Shown here: positions 1 through 12,914 of the stretch, piece by piece | Position numbering within the stretch: position 1 is the first letter of the stretch | How the letters are laid out: every line of letters begins with the position of its first letter | Assembly: GCA_022577435.1 (NCBI GenBank) | Contig: JAKOON010000032.1 | Location: 186,001 to 250,000 of the forward strand | Origin: Embiotoca jacksoni | Taxonomy: Eukaryota; Chordata; Actinopteri; Embiotocidae | Reading direction: 5' to 3' | Length of the DNA: 64,000 nt | Position numbers and translations under genes: made by a program | The notes under the pieces: generated by a model | The model's input: the letters and a program-made list of their open reading frames with translations, nothing else | What the model was told of the DNA's origin: nothing | Databases searched by the model: none

Positions 1-118
1 GCAGTAAAATTATAAAATATAAATATAAAATGCAAAGTATATACAGTATATACAGTACAGTATATATATATCTATATATATTATATACAAACAACCAAAA
101 AAAACACAGTCAACAGTA

Positions 119-1505
119 TTATTTTGCCAGAGGTGAGTTATTGTACAGTCTTATTGCGGTCGGCAGGAATGATCTCCTGTATCTGTCCTTGTGACAGCGG
201 AGCTGGAGGAATCTTTTGGAGAAAGTGCTCCGCTGTCCCTGCAGCAGGTGGTGGAGAGGGTGGACAGGATTATCCAATATGGACAATAGTTTGTTCAGCG
301 TCCTCCTCTCCACCACCTTTTCCAGGCTGTCCGGTTTGTAGCCGATGATGGAGCCGGCCTTCTTAACCAGTTTGTTAAGTCTGTTGGTGTCACCGGCTCC
401 AATGCTGCTCCCCCAGCAGACCCCAGCGAAGTACAATGCACTGGCCACAACAGACTGGTAGAACATCTCCAACATCTCGCTGCACACATTGAAGGATCAA
501 AGTTTCCTCAAGAAAAAGAGTCGACTCATCCCCTTCTTGTAGACAGCGTTGATGTTGGTCTTCCAGTTCAGTCTGTTGTCGATGGACACACCCAGGTACT
601 TGTACTCCTCAACCATGTCCACCACCTCTCCCAGAACTCTCAGCGGTTGTGGAGCCGTCGCCTTCCTCCTGAAGTCAACCACCATCTCTCTGGTCTTGGC
701 CACGTTCAGGAGCAGGTGATTCCTTCCCGCCCACTCCACAAAGTCCTCCACTACTGCCCTGTACTCCTCCTCCCGTCCATCCCTTATACATCCTACCACT
801 GCAGAGTCATCAGAGAACTTCTGCAGATGGCAGGACTCTGAGTTGTACTGGAAGTCAGTTGTGTATAAGGTGAACAGGAAGGGAGACAGAACAGTTCCCT
901 GTGGAGCTCCAGTACCACTGGCCATCGTATCAGACAGCACACTGCCCAGACGGACAAACTGTGGTCTGCCTGTCAGGTAGTCATTGATCCAGGAGACGGT
1001 GGGCGCGTCCACCCCCACCACCCGCAGCTTCTCACTCAGTAGCAGTGGTTGGATGGTGTTGAATGCACTGGAGAAATCAAAGAAAGTGATTCTCACAGAT
1101 TCACCGGTTCCATCCAGGTGAGACTGAGCTCGTTGCAGCAGGTAGATGATGGCATCGTCCACTCCCACACGAGGCTGGTACGCAAATTGCAGAGGGTCCA
1201 GAGAAGATTTCACCAGCGGCCTGAAGTGGGCCAAGACCAGCCTCTCCAGCACCTTCATCACATGAGATGTGAGGGCAACCGGTCGGTAGTCGTAGAGGCC
1301 AGATGGAGTCGTCTTCTTCGGTACAGGAACCAGGCAGGACGTCTTCCACAGCACCGGGAAGCTGCTTCAGGCTCAGGTTGAAGAGGTGTTGTAGGACCTC
1401 AGCCAGCTGGACGGCGCAGGTCTTCAGGACCCCGGGGCTGATGCCGTCAGGCCCTGCAGCCTTGCGCTGGTGGAGTCTCTCCAGGTGTCTCCTAACCTGG
1501 CCTTG
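119..1505 (-). mobile_element. 5'-truncated non-LTR retrotransposon, reverse-transcriptase half
   Basis: A frame-broken pol remnant. Bases 1,354-497 read through RT motifs: PSGLYDYRPVALTS (finger), FFDFSSAFNTI (motif with catalytic Asp), GAPQGTVLSPFLF, and KFSDDSAVVG in the place of the YADD box, then LNVAKTREMVVDFRRK and EEYKYLGVSID. The frame shifts at about 490; the C-terminal part continues to 119 (FYQSVVASAL, CWGSSIGAGD, RLNKLVKKAGSIIG). Further upstream coding (HLERLHQRKAAGPDGI-like) is seen in other frames to 1,505, where similarity to the copy at 44 kb stops, so this is a typical 5' truncation. An AT-rich tail (positions 1-110) follows. The family is jockey/CR1/L2-like. It is inactive: several frameshifts and no endonuclease. 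It is inserted in a map4 intron in sense orientation. Confidence 0.85.
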
Positions 1506-2022
1506 GTGTTATTTATAAAGATGAAAGATGCTTTTGCTGAGGTGTTGGGGCATAAATGTTTTTGGCTTCTGAAGAGGGTAATCACCGAAAACGATTGAGA
1601 ACCACCAGACTAGCTAGGTACCACATCTCTGAAAATATACCAGGATGTTTTGGATTCAGCAATATTAAAAATTAGTTGAACAGAAATCAAGACACCTATC
1701 AGCCCTGTTCATATCGCGGAATAATAGCTCTGGGTTTTTCAAACCAGAAATGGTGTTGTGTTAAGATACACAAGTCATTCCTAAAGTACCCTTGATTAAA
1801 ATGTTGGTGCAAGAACGCTTCAGGTCAGTTGGTGCATACTTAGTAAAATGTATACTTTGAAATGGGGTGTGATGGATAATGTTTCACAAATTTCATGAAA
1901 ACCCATGCCCAGACAAGAATGCAGAATAAGAATTGTCTCAAGTCCTGTGTTCACTAAATAAGACATTGTCCATTTATTCAGTTTGCGCAGAAGAAAAATA
2001 TATCTGTGTGTCTTCGACTCAC
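1506..2022. other. map4 intron sequence between the LINE and the 2.0-kb exon
   Basis: AT-rich intron sequence. I see no coding signal, recognised repeat or RNA gene in it. Confidence 0.6.
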
Positions 2023-2220
2023 CTTGGCAGCCTTGGTGGAGCCAGTTGCTGCTGGCAGTCGTTTGGCAGCAGTGGGTGTGGTCGCCTTGGGTACAGGGCT
2101 TTTTTTATTGGCTGAGGCCGAAGGGGGGGAGGGGCGTTTGGCAGGGTTGGCCTCATCATTGGTGGAGAGGGTGGATGGGTGCGATTTAGCTGAGTTTGGT
2201 TTGGTTAAAGCCATATCAGG
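2023..2220 (-). CDS. map4: map4, basic proline-rich exon, 198 bp (last exon in window)
   Basis: Sixty-six codons, phase 0-0. The acceptor is TTATCATCAG at 2,230-2,221 with a T-run upstream; the donor is a consensus AAG|GTGAGT. The product opens PDMALTKPNSAKSHPS and continues NPAKRPSPPSASANKKSP and KATTPTAAKRLPA, ending STKAAK. This Lys/Pro/Ser/Ala/Thr-rich makeup is characteristic of the MAP4 proline-rich region, which contributes to microtubule binding and carries regulatory phosphorylation sites. The next exons, with the tubulin-binding repeats, are left of the window; a LINE sits in the intron that follows. Confidence 0.88.
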
Positions 2221-2266
2221 CTGATGATAATGAATTTAAAAAAAGCCAAAACAAACGTAAGAAAAA

Positions 2267-2306
2267 GGAAGGAAGGAAGGAAGGAAGGAAGGAAGGAAGG
2301 AAGGAA
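2267..2306 (+). repeat. (GGAA)n microsatellite
   Basis: About ten tandem GGAA units in the intron between the last two exons. Confidence 0.95.
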
Positions 2307-2866
2307 AAGCACAGAAAAAGAAAAAGTAGAGATGAAATTGCAATTCACTGATTGCAATGACAGTGGGATATGGCAGCACAGCCAGCAGCCATATGACAAT
2401 CATAAAACTGGTCATGAATTACAAAATTGAATAAACAATTTATAACCACCTGAGAGAGCTCATGAGCAGGAAATGAAAAAAATATTAACCTCAAATGAGA
2501 TGAAATGAACAGCAGTTTAGAAGGTGCATATAAGGACACATTCAAACACTGCATCTAAATAAACACAGACCCAGCAGAGACCCTATGGTCACAGTGTTTA
2601 ATGCACATCAAAGAACTGAAAGATTTTTTTACCTTTATTGAACAGACAGCGGTGGATGGTTGGTGGCTTTCTGACAGATCACAGGTCTAGTTGCTATATT
2701 GCTGTAGCGGGCAAGCTAACTGCTTACAGTAAGTGCCAGCCAGCTGGGAACATGGTAGCGTGTAAGCACATCATCACTTCATTCAATAAGGAGTTACTAA
2801 AAGAGGGCAAATCCTTCTACCAGCTTGCGAGCTTTAAATTGTCAGTTAGTGAGGTTGTTATTTTAA

Positions 2867-3081
2867 CCCTTGTGTTGTCCTTGGGTCAAAATGACCCGCA
2901 GCTGTGTTCAACCAAGTTCTATTTATTTTAATATTTTTTGGGATCATTGGTGACAAGGAGGCTGTAAGGGTTTCTTTAAAGAATGATGACCAATGATCCC
3001 AAAAAAATAAAAATATAGAAATAAAATAGAACTTGGTTGAACACAGTTGCGGGTCATTTTGACCCAAGGACAACACGAGGG
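2867..3081. mobile_element. piggyBac-like MITE, 215 bp
   Basis: A near-perfect long inverted repeat. The left end begins CCCTTGTGTTGTCCTTGGGT and the right end finishes with its complement, ending ACACGAGGG. It is flanked by TTAA on the left (2,863-2,866) and TTAG on the right (3,082-3,085), as expected for a TTAA target-site duplication with one mutated copy. CCCT ends and TTAA targets are piggyBac hallmarks. There is no coding capacity; the whole element could fold into a hairpin. It lies in the map4 intron between 3,860 and 2,221. Confidence 0.75.
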
Positions 3082-3085
3082 TTAG

Positions 3086-3860
3086 TCACCAACCAGTTGC
3101 TGAGTCTAACTCTTGTCTCGTAACTGTCTACAATCATCCCTGTTTTTAACTGAATCCTATAACCATTCAGATAACAGATAAACATTTTAACAGATAACAT
3201 TAATAGTTCAACATTCCAGATTTTTATTTCAAACTTGGATTTTGGACTATTGTTCAAACAAAACAGGCTAACAACAACATTTTTAGTTAAATCCCTAAAC
3301 ATAAGTGGATGATGTCACACAGGAAACCTGTCTTTCAATTTACTCAAGATGCTTTAGCATTGGTCAACAGTGCAAATTTGTATGTAAAAGTTTGTCAAAA
3401 CTGAACTTGATTTTTACAGATTTGCAAAGCCCCTGCAAGCAAATCGACTGCAGCTATTTTGCTTCAAGATGTCACTATTTGCAGCTGGTGTGATCTAAGC
3501 CTTAGAACTGACACACACATCAGACACAGTCAGAAACACATGCACACAGAAAATATTGGCAGAAGCAGCAAAAGCAGTGCAATGACCGTGGAGAAGATGT
3601 CTATGGAATTTCTGCAGTCAGCTGCAGCATCCGCTTGTGTATGAACAGGTAGGGGTTTGTGTGTCTTGCTCAAGGACCCTTTAACAGGCTTTTGTTTGAC
3701 ACACCAGCTGTGAGAGTTCTAAGGTGTGACCTTTGTGTGATGAAACTGTTTCTCTAACTACTGGATATCCTGCCACCTTAATGCTGTGAATCTGTGTGCA
3801 GGAAATGTGTGTGGACGGAACTTTTTGTGAGTCTGTTATGTCTGTGTGAGTATGACCCAC
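3086..3860. other. map4 intron sequence
   Basis: Unique-looking AT-rich intron next to the MITE. Short open stretches on both strands show no recognisable protein, and no RNA gene is seen. Confidence 0.6.
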
Positions 3861-4225
3861 CTTGCTCTTGCTGTCAGGGCTTGGCAGGGTTTTGCTGCCG
3901 GTGCCTGTCGGAGACTTGGCCGTGCCTTTCCCTCCCTTCTCCTCCTTTTTTTCAGCTGGCTTTTTCTCCTCCTCTTTCTTCTCATCTTTGTTGGTCTTCT
4001 CTGGCTTGTCCACTTTCTCCGCCTTCTCGTTGGCCTTGTTGTTTTTCTCGGCGTTCATCTTCTCCACCTTTTCCTCATTTTTGAGGATTTTCTCAGACTT
4101 CAGGTTCTTGTCTGGACTATTGTCCTTCTTCTGCTGCTCTTCTTTCTTGGCAAGGGTGTCAATCTTGTCTGTCTTGCTGGACATGATGTCTGTTTTCTCC
4201 TGCTTGTCCTTGTTGTCAGATTTCA
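3861..4225 (-). CDS. map4: map4, Lys/Glu-rich exon common to both isoforms
   Basis: This exon contributes 121 full codons plus the last two bases of a split Val codon. The acceptor is excellent (TTCTTTCTCTCACAG, start 4,225); the donor is GTGGGT, ending in phase 0. The product opens VKSDNKDKQEKTD and is about half Lys and Glu through the middle, with KDEKKEEEKKPAEKKEEK near residue 80. It then becomes KGTAKSPTGTGSK and LPSPDSKSK. The charged part probably forms extended helix; the Ser/Pro/Lys end resembles the start of the basic proline-rich region that precedes the tubulin-binding repeats in MAP2/MAP4/tau. Both upstream routes (29,379 and 12,915) join here in the same phase. Confidence 0.88.
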
Positions 4226-5640
4226 CTGTGAGAGAAAGAATGTTGTTTTCAGCATCAGACTATTTTAGCACAACAATGTTGAGTAAATATGTGTAAATAT
4301 ATAGTATATAAAAGACCAGAAATATTACATGTTAATTCATTTTTACGTTAAAAATGGCTTAAAAGTTATCAACATACATCATGTTTGTATAAAATGAATG
4401 AAAATGCTTCACTTAACAAGTACAACTACTCTATAGCAGGATATTTGGAGGGGAGGATTTTGGAAGGTTGTGTTTACTGAGCAGAAGTACATGCACATTT
4501 TAGTGTAGACCACATGTTTACCACAAGTGAAAATCTTTTAAGTGGATTTTATATTTTATTAATGAAAAACAACTTATTTCAAGCGAGATGAACAAAACTT
4601 TGATCAGTTCAGTTCACAGACAAAAACAATCAGCTCCTACTTAAAAGTAGGAGTTTTACTAGTATTTCAAAAGTAATATTTACATTTCTCCATATGTTTG
4701 GAGCAATAATTCGTAAGTTTATTTCAAAATAGTAACTGCAGTTGTATTTTTATTTTCTGGCACAAATAGCATGTGTCGAAGATTTAAAACTGATGTGGTC
4801 AAGAGTCAAAGAGACTAGAGTTGGAATAATGATATGGACAGCCTCGTTGACACCACATACACCATAAACCTTCTCTGTAAAGTTATTTTTTGAGTATTAT
4901 TACAACTTAACATCATTATTAAAATCATTAAAATGACCAAAAGAGGTACCTTTCAGGTCAACATAAGCAAAGGCCAATTTAGTCTGTGTCTGTTAAATGA
5001 TGAAGGTTCCTATGCAATCAGCACTGCAGTCAGGGCTTATCAAATGAGATGCAACTAAACTTTGAAATCTGACAAAGACAAGCTTGGGCGAACTTTAACA
5101 CAGACAGGCACCTAATTCATTAGACACTGTCCATATAGCTGTGATTTGTAACAACAAAATCAATTACTTCAAATAATTCGCTAGATGCAACTTCACTTGT
5201 GTTATTTATAGATTTGAACCTCCATGTGGAAGATTTTATGTAGGTCGCCAGTGCAGATAATCCTGGATCTGGTTGGTAGACGCCAACCCCACTTATTTTA
5301 CTGCCCTGTCTTCTTAAAGTGCAGACATTGATGACGCTATATCCTTAAAATCTATTTCCATGAGGTCAGCTCCAACCCTGAGAGGAGATGAACAAACTGC
5401 TTCTATAAACTTCATGGTTCTATGCTCTTCTGTTTTTCTCCTAGGTCTTTACTTTTAGACTTTAAACTATACATTAATGTGTTTTCTTCCTTCCTTTTTA
5501 TGTCTTATGTCATATTATTGTTGCTGAAAGGTGCTAGAGAAATAAATATCCATATTGTTTCTTTTTACAACCCCTTCTATCCTGAGACCCTTGGCAATTA
5601 TGTAAGTACCTCAAAACACTATACAAGAGTAGAGTACACA
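4226..5640. other. map4 intron sequence, right of the 4.2-kb exon
   Basis: AT-rich intron. I see no gene, RNA or clear repeat. Confidence 0.6.
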
Positions 5641-5649
5641 ATTAATAGG

Positions 5650-6490
5650 AAAGAAATCCAGAAGAGAAAGCAATACTTAGGGGGAGGCAGGATTTATAGT
5701 GACTGCAGTCAAGGAATAATAATACAATTGTGAGTCTTGATTTAAAATTCTGAAAAGTGTTTGTCTCCCTGGTTGAGCATTTTGAATTATTCCACAATAA
5801 TAAAGCTCTGAATGAAAAGGCTGTGCTACCAGTGGAATGCTTTTTAACCTTATTGATAGTTAAATGCCCTGTGTTCTGTGATCTGAGAGTACATTGTACA
5901 CCAACAGCCCTGAAGAACATGGGGGGGCCAGTGAAGTGAGGACAGAATTTGTTATGTGTTCAATTTATTTGTTTATGTAAGAATTCTGGCAGATGTTTTT
6001 GGACTACTCGGATTTTCTTTGTGCAGCAATCAGGAAGAACAGAGAACCAGATCATGTTGCAATACTGAAATGCAGAGGAGATGAATGCATAAATGAGAGT
6101 TTCTGCACCTAAACATTTGCAATGTGGTTGCATATGAAAGAATGCTACATTTTATCACGACTGTGTTATTCAAATGAGAAGGATGAATCAAAAGTGACAA
6201 CCACATTTTAACTAATGCTCTAAGAAGAATGAATCTGAAAGAAGTATTTGACACGTTTGGTAGATAATGAGGCCCGGATATTGGTATTTTGATTTTGTCC
6301 GTTTTGGAGGAACAAAGTTCTAAGATCACCAAGTCAACAGTCAACAAACAATCTTCGAGCCGAGGGAGATATTTAAGGTTTTCTGGCAGGATGGAAAAAT
6401 AAATCTGAGTGTCATCAGCATAGAATTGGAAATTATCAGGCAAGCATATATGAACAGTGGTCTTCACCCCACAAGCGACACGTGACAATA
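5650..6490 (-). mobile_element. L2/Rex1-type LINE relic (RT fragment and C-terminus)
   Basis: On the minus strand, 6,488-6,030 contains FQFYADDTQIY, the reverse-transcriptase catalytic box, followed by a degraded palm region with the spacing and wording (PRLEDCLLTV, SSKTDKIKI) of fish L2/Rex1 LINEs. Downstream, 5,920-5,690 holds the typical C-terminal block (FSFRALLLWNNS, TNTFQNFKSRL). Stops and frameshifts separate the parts and both ends are missing. It belongs to a different LINE family from the copy at 119-1,505 and is closer to that at 58.9-63.1 kb. Confidence 0.72.
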
Positions 6491-9400
6491 AGAAATATAA
6501 TCTGTCATCATTAATTTGCTATTTTTCCATTGCACTTTGTGTCAGTTTGCTTTCATCAACAGGCTATATTTTACATCTCAGGCTTGGGCAAAATTTGTTT
6601 GTGTAAAATTTCATAGATAGAAATAGATGGATAGAAATGCATCAAACTTCACATCTACATTATAACTTCTATTTAGTCAGTTTTCAGGGGATAAACCTGC
6701 AACCTCAGGGCTAAAGTCAGGGTTAGCCCACTTTGGAAGTCCCTGGAAGGAAGCTCACCTGTGCACCTCATACATTCGTAACTACCGTACATCTGTATAG
6801 CTCTATTGTTTTCACACTGCACTTAACCTTGGGCTAAGAAAGTGTTCACTACGGCACAATCCTATTTTCCTCAGAGAAAACTCTTGGTCAAACTGGGTGC
6901 AGCACCAATGTTACTAACTAATTCATGTGAGGAGCAGAGAGGAAAAGGGAGAATAAAGTGAAGGAAAGAGGAAACCAGGAGATGTGAGCAAAGCAGAGGG
7001 AATGGTGAGAGGGTTATTGAGGTTGATGAGGTTAAGGACAGATGGCTGGCAGGGCTGAGGGGATGGGGACAGAAAGAGACAGGGGCTCTTTGTTGCTACC
7101 AAGACATATCTTACATAACCCTGACACTGGACAGCCCTGACCATGCTGTGTCCTAATGTCCCCTCATTTCCCCCGTGTCCTGAGGTTTGCTTTGTGATAA
7201 CTGCTCCATCTCTTTTGAAACAATGACAATTTGATGCTGTTGTGTTTTCTCTAGCAATCAAGCAGACAACACAGAGTGGGAATTATAGCTGCCATTTTAC
7301 AAGACACATTTTGTTATGTTACTTTCAACTGTATGAGCTTAGACGGGAGAAAAAAATAGACAAAGGTTGTGATTATGAGCACGGAACATTCTCACATGAA
7401 CGGTTCACGTGTGGTCATGCATGCAACAGAAAGTGCCTCATTATGTTCAGCAATTAGAGTCACTGTCATTTGGAACTTGGATATCTTCCTCCATCTCTGT
7501 TCTTATTCTGTTACCACCATGGTTTTGTTGTGCTATATCAAGCGCCAATGAAGTCAATTCCTATCATACAATGTAAAGTCATTGTTAATGCAAACTCATG
7601 TTGCTGCAGCTGCAAAGCCTCTCAGTGGCGGTTACTTGTTTCATGAATTTTAATGTCCTTGATTTCAGACATTCCTTGCAATGTTTTGGTCCTGATTTTT
7701 TTTAGTCTCACAGAGACAATATGCATCAATTTCACCCATTTCATCATATAGCAGCAACGCAAAACAGAAGAGGTTTTGACGACAGAATGGATTCGGCAGT
7801 CTGACCTCTACAACTGCAGCAACTGTATGTTGTAACTTTATAATACTAAACAAGCCTTTAATTTGACTCTGCCTTCTTTTCAGAAATTGAGTGACTATTT
7901 CCAGTAGACCAAAAAAACAGACATGTCTGAGTCATTCCTATCTGGTCCAGCGCCATGCACTAAGACGTGTAAACACAGAAATCAACCCTGGCTGTTATGG
8001 AAAGTTCTACTATTTTCTTCCTGACTGTCAGAGAGAATGAAAATCTTTAAACTAAAAGAGAACACTATCGATTTAACAGTGTTCTTCTATAATTCATAAA
8101 TAAATTGGGTCAAAATCAATGAAACAACCCAAACATTCGTCCTCCTCTAATGATTTGCCTTTTCTTGATTATGCGAAGGGATCTATTTTAGCTCAGATAG
8201 ACAGAGAATAATTCTGGTTTATAACCTATTTTTATAGTTTTGGCCATGAGTCTCATTGATACTAAAATTAGGAGCGTTGAAGTTCATTATTTGGCTTAGT
8301 AAAAAATAATAAAAATCACCTGAATTCAACATCCACAAGTTTTGTGGAGCTTTCAAGCGTCTTAAGTTTATGTTAAAAAACACAAGTGATAAGACTCAGA
8401 CAGAATGTAAACCAGGTTCGAGAAATTTATTTGGAAGAGAAGCTGAACATTAAAATTATTATCCAACTGTCCTTGTAAATATCCATCACAGTTACACTGA
8501 CATTTCTGGTGTGTGTTTCCATTTGTTTTACCCCAAATAAAGTGGATTATTTGGTCTGGATAAAGTTGCCTGACAATCAAATGGCTCATGTTTCTTCACC
8601 TGTCAGACTTTGATACTGCCATACTCTGTTTGCAATAGCCAAAAACAAAATGATCCTTTCACATGGCATGTGCATTAAGCATGGGCAGATGATATATTTT
8701 AGTCAATGAAACTCTGTAAACTCAGAAACAATAACAACTTGAATCTCAGCTTGGCAAGCTAAGAAAGGTTGGAAAATACTCTGCAACAATTCTGCATCAT
8801 TTTTCTAGAAAAAACAAAGATGTCTGAATAATTTAGAAGCTATGCACGCAAAAAGACTTAACACACAAGAGGAGTTTTATTATTCCATACATCTATCAAC
8901 AAACTGGTGTTTTTGCCCATGCTGTGTTAGTTTTCAACATTGCATCACTGCACCGTGCAACACCAGCAATATGACTCATCCAACAAGAAATTTATGGCTG
9001 AGAACACAGAGGATCTATCTAATACCACGCTACAATACACAGCTGCTGGCGACCAACTGCATGTGCTGGTGTGTCTGTTTGTGACAGAGAAAAAGAAATA
9101 GAGAGAGAGAGAGAGTTGACTGCCATGTAAATCAGAGCATGACTAACACACACAGACGTGGCTGGTGAGAGGATATTTTTCTGCAGGCAGCCTTCTCACC
9201 ACACGCACAGACACACACAAGCGCTTCCCCCCTTTCTGTCTAACAAACGCACACAAACCGGGTTACAGAGTATTGACCGAAATAGCTCCCGCTAGCTGGC
9301 ATGATAGCAATCAAGCTACCACAGTAACAGACAGGACAATCAATAAACAGACTGATGGGGACAGTAATGATCCATGTGACTTTGCACACACACACAAACA

Positions 9401-12400
9401 GTACATGCAAACCGATTTTATGCTCAGTGACATTGCGGTTTTCCCTTATTATTAATTTTATTTTCTTCAAGTACAAACACAATGTAATAAGGATAATATG
9501 TTTATTGTATTTGTGTAGAGCTTTTCACAGAGTCATAGCCCTAATTTTAATGTGGTCAGACCCCATTTTTGGTATTACTAGTTATCAGCATTAGCTTAGT
9601 AACAGACATTTCCATTCAATAATCAACTTTAAATGCTAGCTTTCATTGTTGGTGGTGGAGTCTGCCATTTCAGGGCTGGGTTCAAATTGTCTTCACATGT
9701 ACAAGGCATTCACAGCAAACAGTGCATGTAAAGTATGCAATCCAATGTACCTCATAAATGTAAGCATCACAGTTACAAAACCAGCATTTCTGGTTGTTTT
9801 GTTTCAGGAAACATTAAAAGTGTTGTGGCTTTTATTCTGGAGAAGCCATGATATGATGATATGAATGCAGTGGTAGTTGTCAATGTGGTGCAACTGTTTA
9901 TCAAATATTGCTTACAAAATAAGATAAGGTCATTGACCACATTTTTTGACCGCAGATCAGTCATAAATAGAAAGTTATGAAACATCTCCAACTTGCAAGA
10001 AAGCAACAAGCAAGCTAACCAACATCTACTGCTGTTGGGAGGAAAACTACTTTTATTATGCAGCATGAAATCAGATCAGGGTTTGAGCTTGTTTGGCTGC
10101 AAGGCAAACCAATAGAGTTGCTCCTCTATTGTAATTCCGAGAAAGCAGCTGCTTAACAAGTGTTTATCTTTGTTTAAAACTGTACTTGCCGTAAGTGCAA
10201 AAGCAACAAAATCAACCAACTAAAATCCTCAGATTTGACCTTGAAAGGCATCTGTAAAATATTGAAAAAAAAACCCATTATTGGACAACATTCTTTGTCG
10301 TCAATTAAAGATCTGTATCAGAAATTACACCAAGATTACACCAATTTGGTTGATATTTTTTGTTAAATGAAGGGGTTTCTGAATGAAGGGTCTGCCCCTC
10401 CCCTCTCAGCTGTGTACTTCTTTGTGTATATGTGTGACTGTGTGTATATACTGTATGTGTATTGTGTAGCTATGATCTCAGTCTGTGCAGACTGAAAGAT
10501 AACCTGAAGTTGCAGACATTCTGTCTTCTGTGAGTGTGTCTGTGTGGGCGTGTGCCTTTAGAATCTGTAAGATTCACGTCAGTGGAAGCTCTTCACCTAC
10601 ACACACATACCCATGAGCACACACACAAAACGCTATAAATAGCTGCTCTATATTTGAATGAGTACAGTCAAAGTCGATGTCTAATCAATGTCCCAGAGCT
10701 GCACTCTGAAAAACAGAACAAATCGCTGGACGGATGGATAACATTATCAGAAACATAAACGAACTGAAGATATTACAGTCAGTGGGAAAGGAGATTTACC
10801 TATGTCAATTAAAAAGACATTTAAATACATTTTTTTGCGTTCTAAGCTCTGAACTAGTCCTCCCATAATACTTTGCCTGCTCCCTTCATGATCTTTTTTG
10901 TTACATCATCATCCTCAACTTTGAATTTGTTCTAACATTTATCAAAGAATGCAATATAATACAACAATATCTGTGTGACATTCACCAAATGAAAGGAATA
11001 GAGTGATGATGCAAATCCTGTTTCCCATACTGATTATCCCATTAAAACTACTATTAGAGGATGAGATGACAATTAAAAGAGATTTGAGATCATGGAAATG
11101 AAGGCTCTTTTCCTAAACTCATTCAGTAAAATTTAGTGAAGACAGATTAGTTCCAGAATAAGAGGGGACATTTTTGTGTCAAGGAGGGAAACATCTTTTG
11201 GCCAGACAATAACAGCTTCCCAGTTTCCTTCTTACTGTTTTCTTATGATTTGAGAAGGAACCAAAGTAAAATCAGAGTCTTATTCTTTTGGAATCTAAAA
11301 ACCTGGTTAAAAGGCATACTTGTTTTTTCTTTTCTTATTTAGCTCGTCTTATTGTTGTTCATCATTTTGGCCAAGCGATAACTGTTGATAATCAGCCTGT
11401 TGATTAATGTCGTTCCCCTAACAAAAATTAAGAAAATAACTATTTTCTTAAAATCTACCAAGCTTTTAGCATTCTTTTTATCCCATTTTTCCAAACTAAA
11501 ATATGCATAATATTACCAACTACAATGTACTCATGCCAATGCTTTAAATCCCGATGATCAACAGGAGCCACAAAATCTACTGATGTTGGTCAACATAGCA
11601 GCAGTCGATAAATCAGCATCATTAGAGGACAGAGTGCATTATTACTCATGGTAAATGTTAATACTTGAGCTTTTACAAAGAAATGTGTAACTAATAAAAC
11701 TAACAAAATTTGGTTGATTTTTTTTGACAATAAATAAATACCCTTCAGTGTGTAAACTATCTGCAGAGCAAAACTGTAAATTGATTCTGAACTCAAGCTA
11801 ACAGCAGTTATGTTTAGGTTTGTATTCAGCGGGAAGGGCACATTTTTTGATTGTCTAAATTGTGTTATTCACAAAAACTGAACTGAACAAAATAAAATGT
11901 AAAGGTCTGGAGATGGTGGTTTTGACCATGGGGTATAGTAAAGATGCTCCTCATACCTTCATTAGTCTGACCCTTACTCATATAACACATATTAACAATA
12001 GCTTTACACTCCTTTCGACGCAGCCCATTAACGAGAACCATTATGTTGAATTAGAATTACACCAATATCTACAACACGTACATTGAGGATAAAAAAATGG
12101 CTTTTATCAAGACTGAGAGCAGTGTGGCAGCCTCCTACTGATATTCAATAAAACACCTCTTTTCAGTGACAGCTAATGTTGGAAAAGAAACCTATATTTA
12201 GCCAAATGCAAGTGCGATGTAATGACGTGCTCAGGTGAAGTGTAGCATCAGAAAGAATAAAGAAAAAACTGCAGGCACTCACAAGCTCAGCTTGGTGACA
12301 TTCACACATCACACAACCTCTTCTGGAGATGAAGGTAGAGCAGCATGAGTGCTGGAATAGTTCTTATGTCACTGCAGGAAGTTTCAATTCTTTGGTTTGA

Positions 12401-12914
12401 CCAGGTTGTTTGCAAGCAGATAGAAATTGATTTACTTTAAGCCAATAAGGGGTTCCGGTGACTTAAAAAAAAAAAAAGATGATTTTTCTATAAGCTTCCA
12501 ATGTCCATGCTACCAAGTCATTTCAGCCTACATGAAAACGGTGGAAGGAGCTACCAGGATCAGATACTGTGTTTCTTCACTGATAAAACTATTGAAGAGT
12601 TGATATTTCTGTAGGTCAACTTGCAACTTGTGCAACTGCATTGATGTTATCAGAGTTTTTCACAAATTCAGTTGGGAAGCTACCTCATCACTGTCTGTAA
12701 GGTGATATCCCCATTTTGAATTCTACTCTGACTACGTACTCATTGGTCGACAACCAGCGAAAGCCACCATCTGTGGCTACAACATGAATCACTGGACAAA
12801 TCAGAGGTCTAGAATCAGGCAGGTAAACCTTTGTTATATATGTGATCATCTACTTTTTATATGTTGTCATTTCAATTCCCACAGACACCTACAGACACAA
12901 AAAGGAGGTCTTAC
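6491..12914. other. map4 intron sequence
   Basis: A 6.4-kb intron segment. It holds a short (GA)n at 9,100-9,115, TG/CA-rich patches near 10,430-10,640 and a poly(A) run near 12,466. No exon with good signals and matching phase was found. Confidence 0.55.

Noticed and set aside
6923..7080. Strong acceptor-like sequence (TCTTTCTGTCCCCATCCCCTCAG) on the minus strand followed by an open stretch
   Set aside because: The open frame needs a phase-0 join, but upstream map4 exons leave phase 1, which gives a stop after six codons; there is no good donor.
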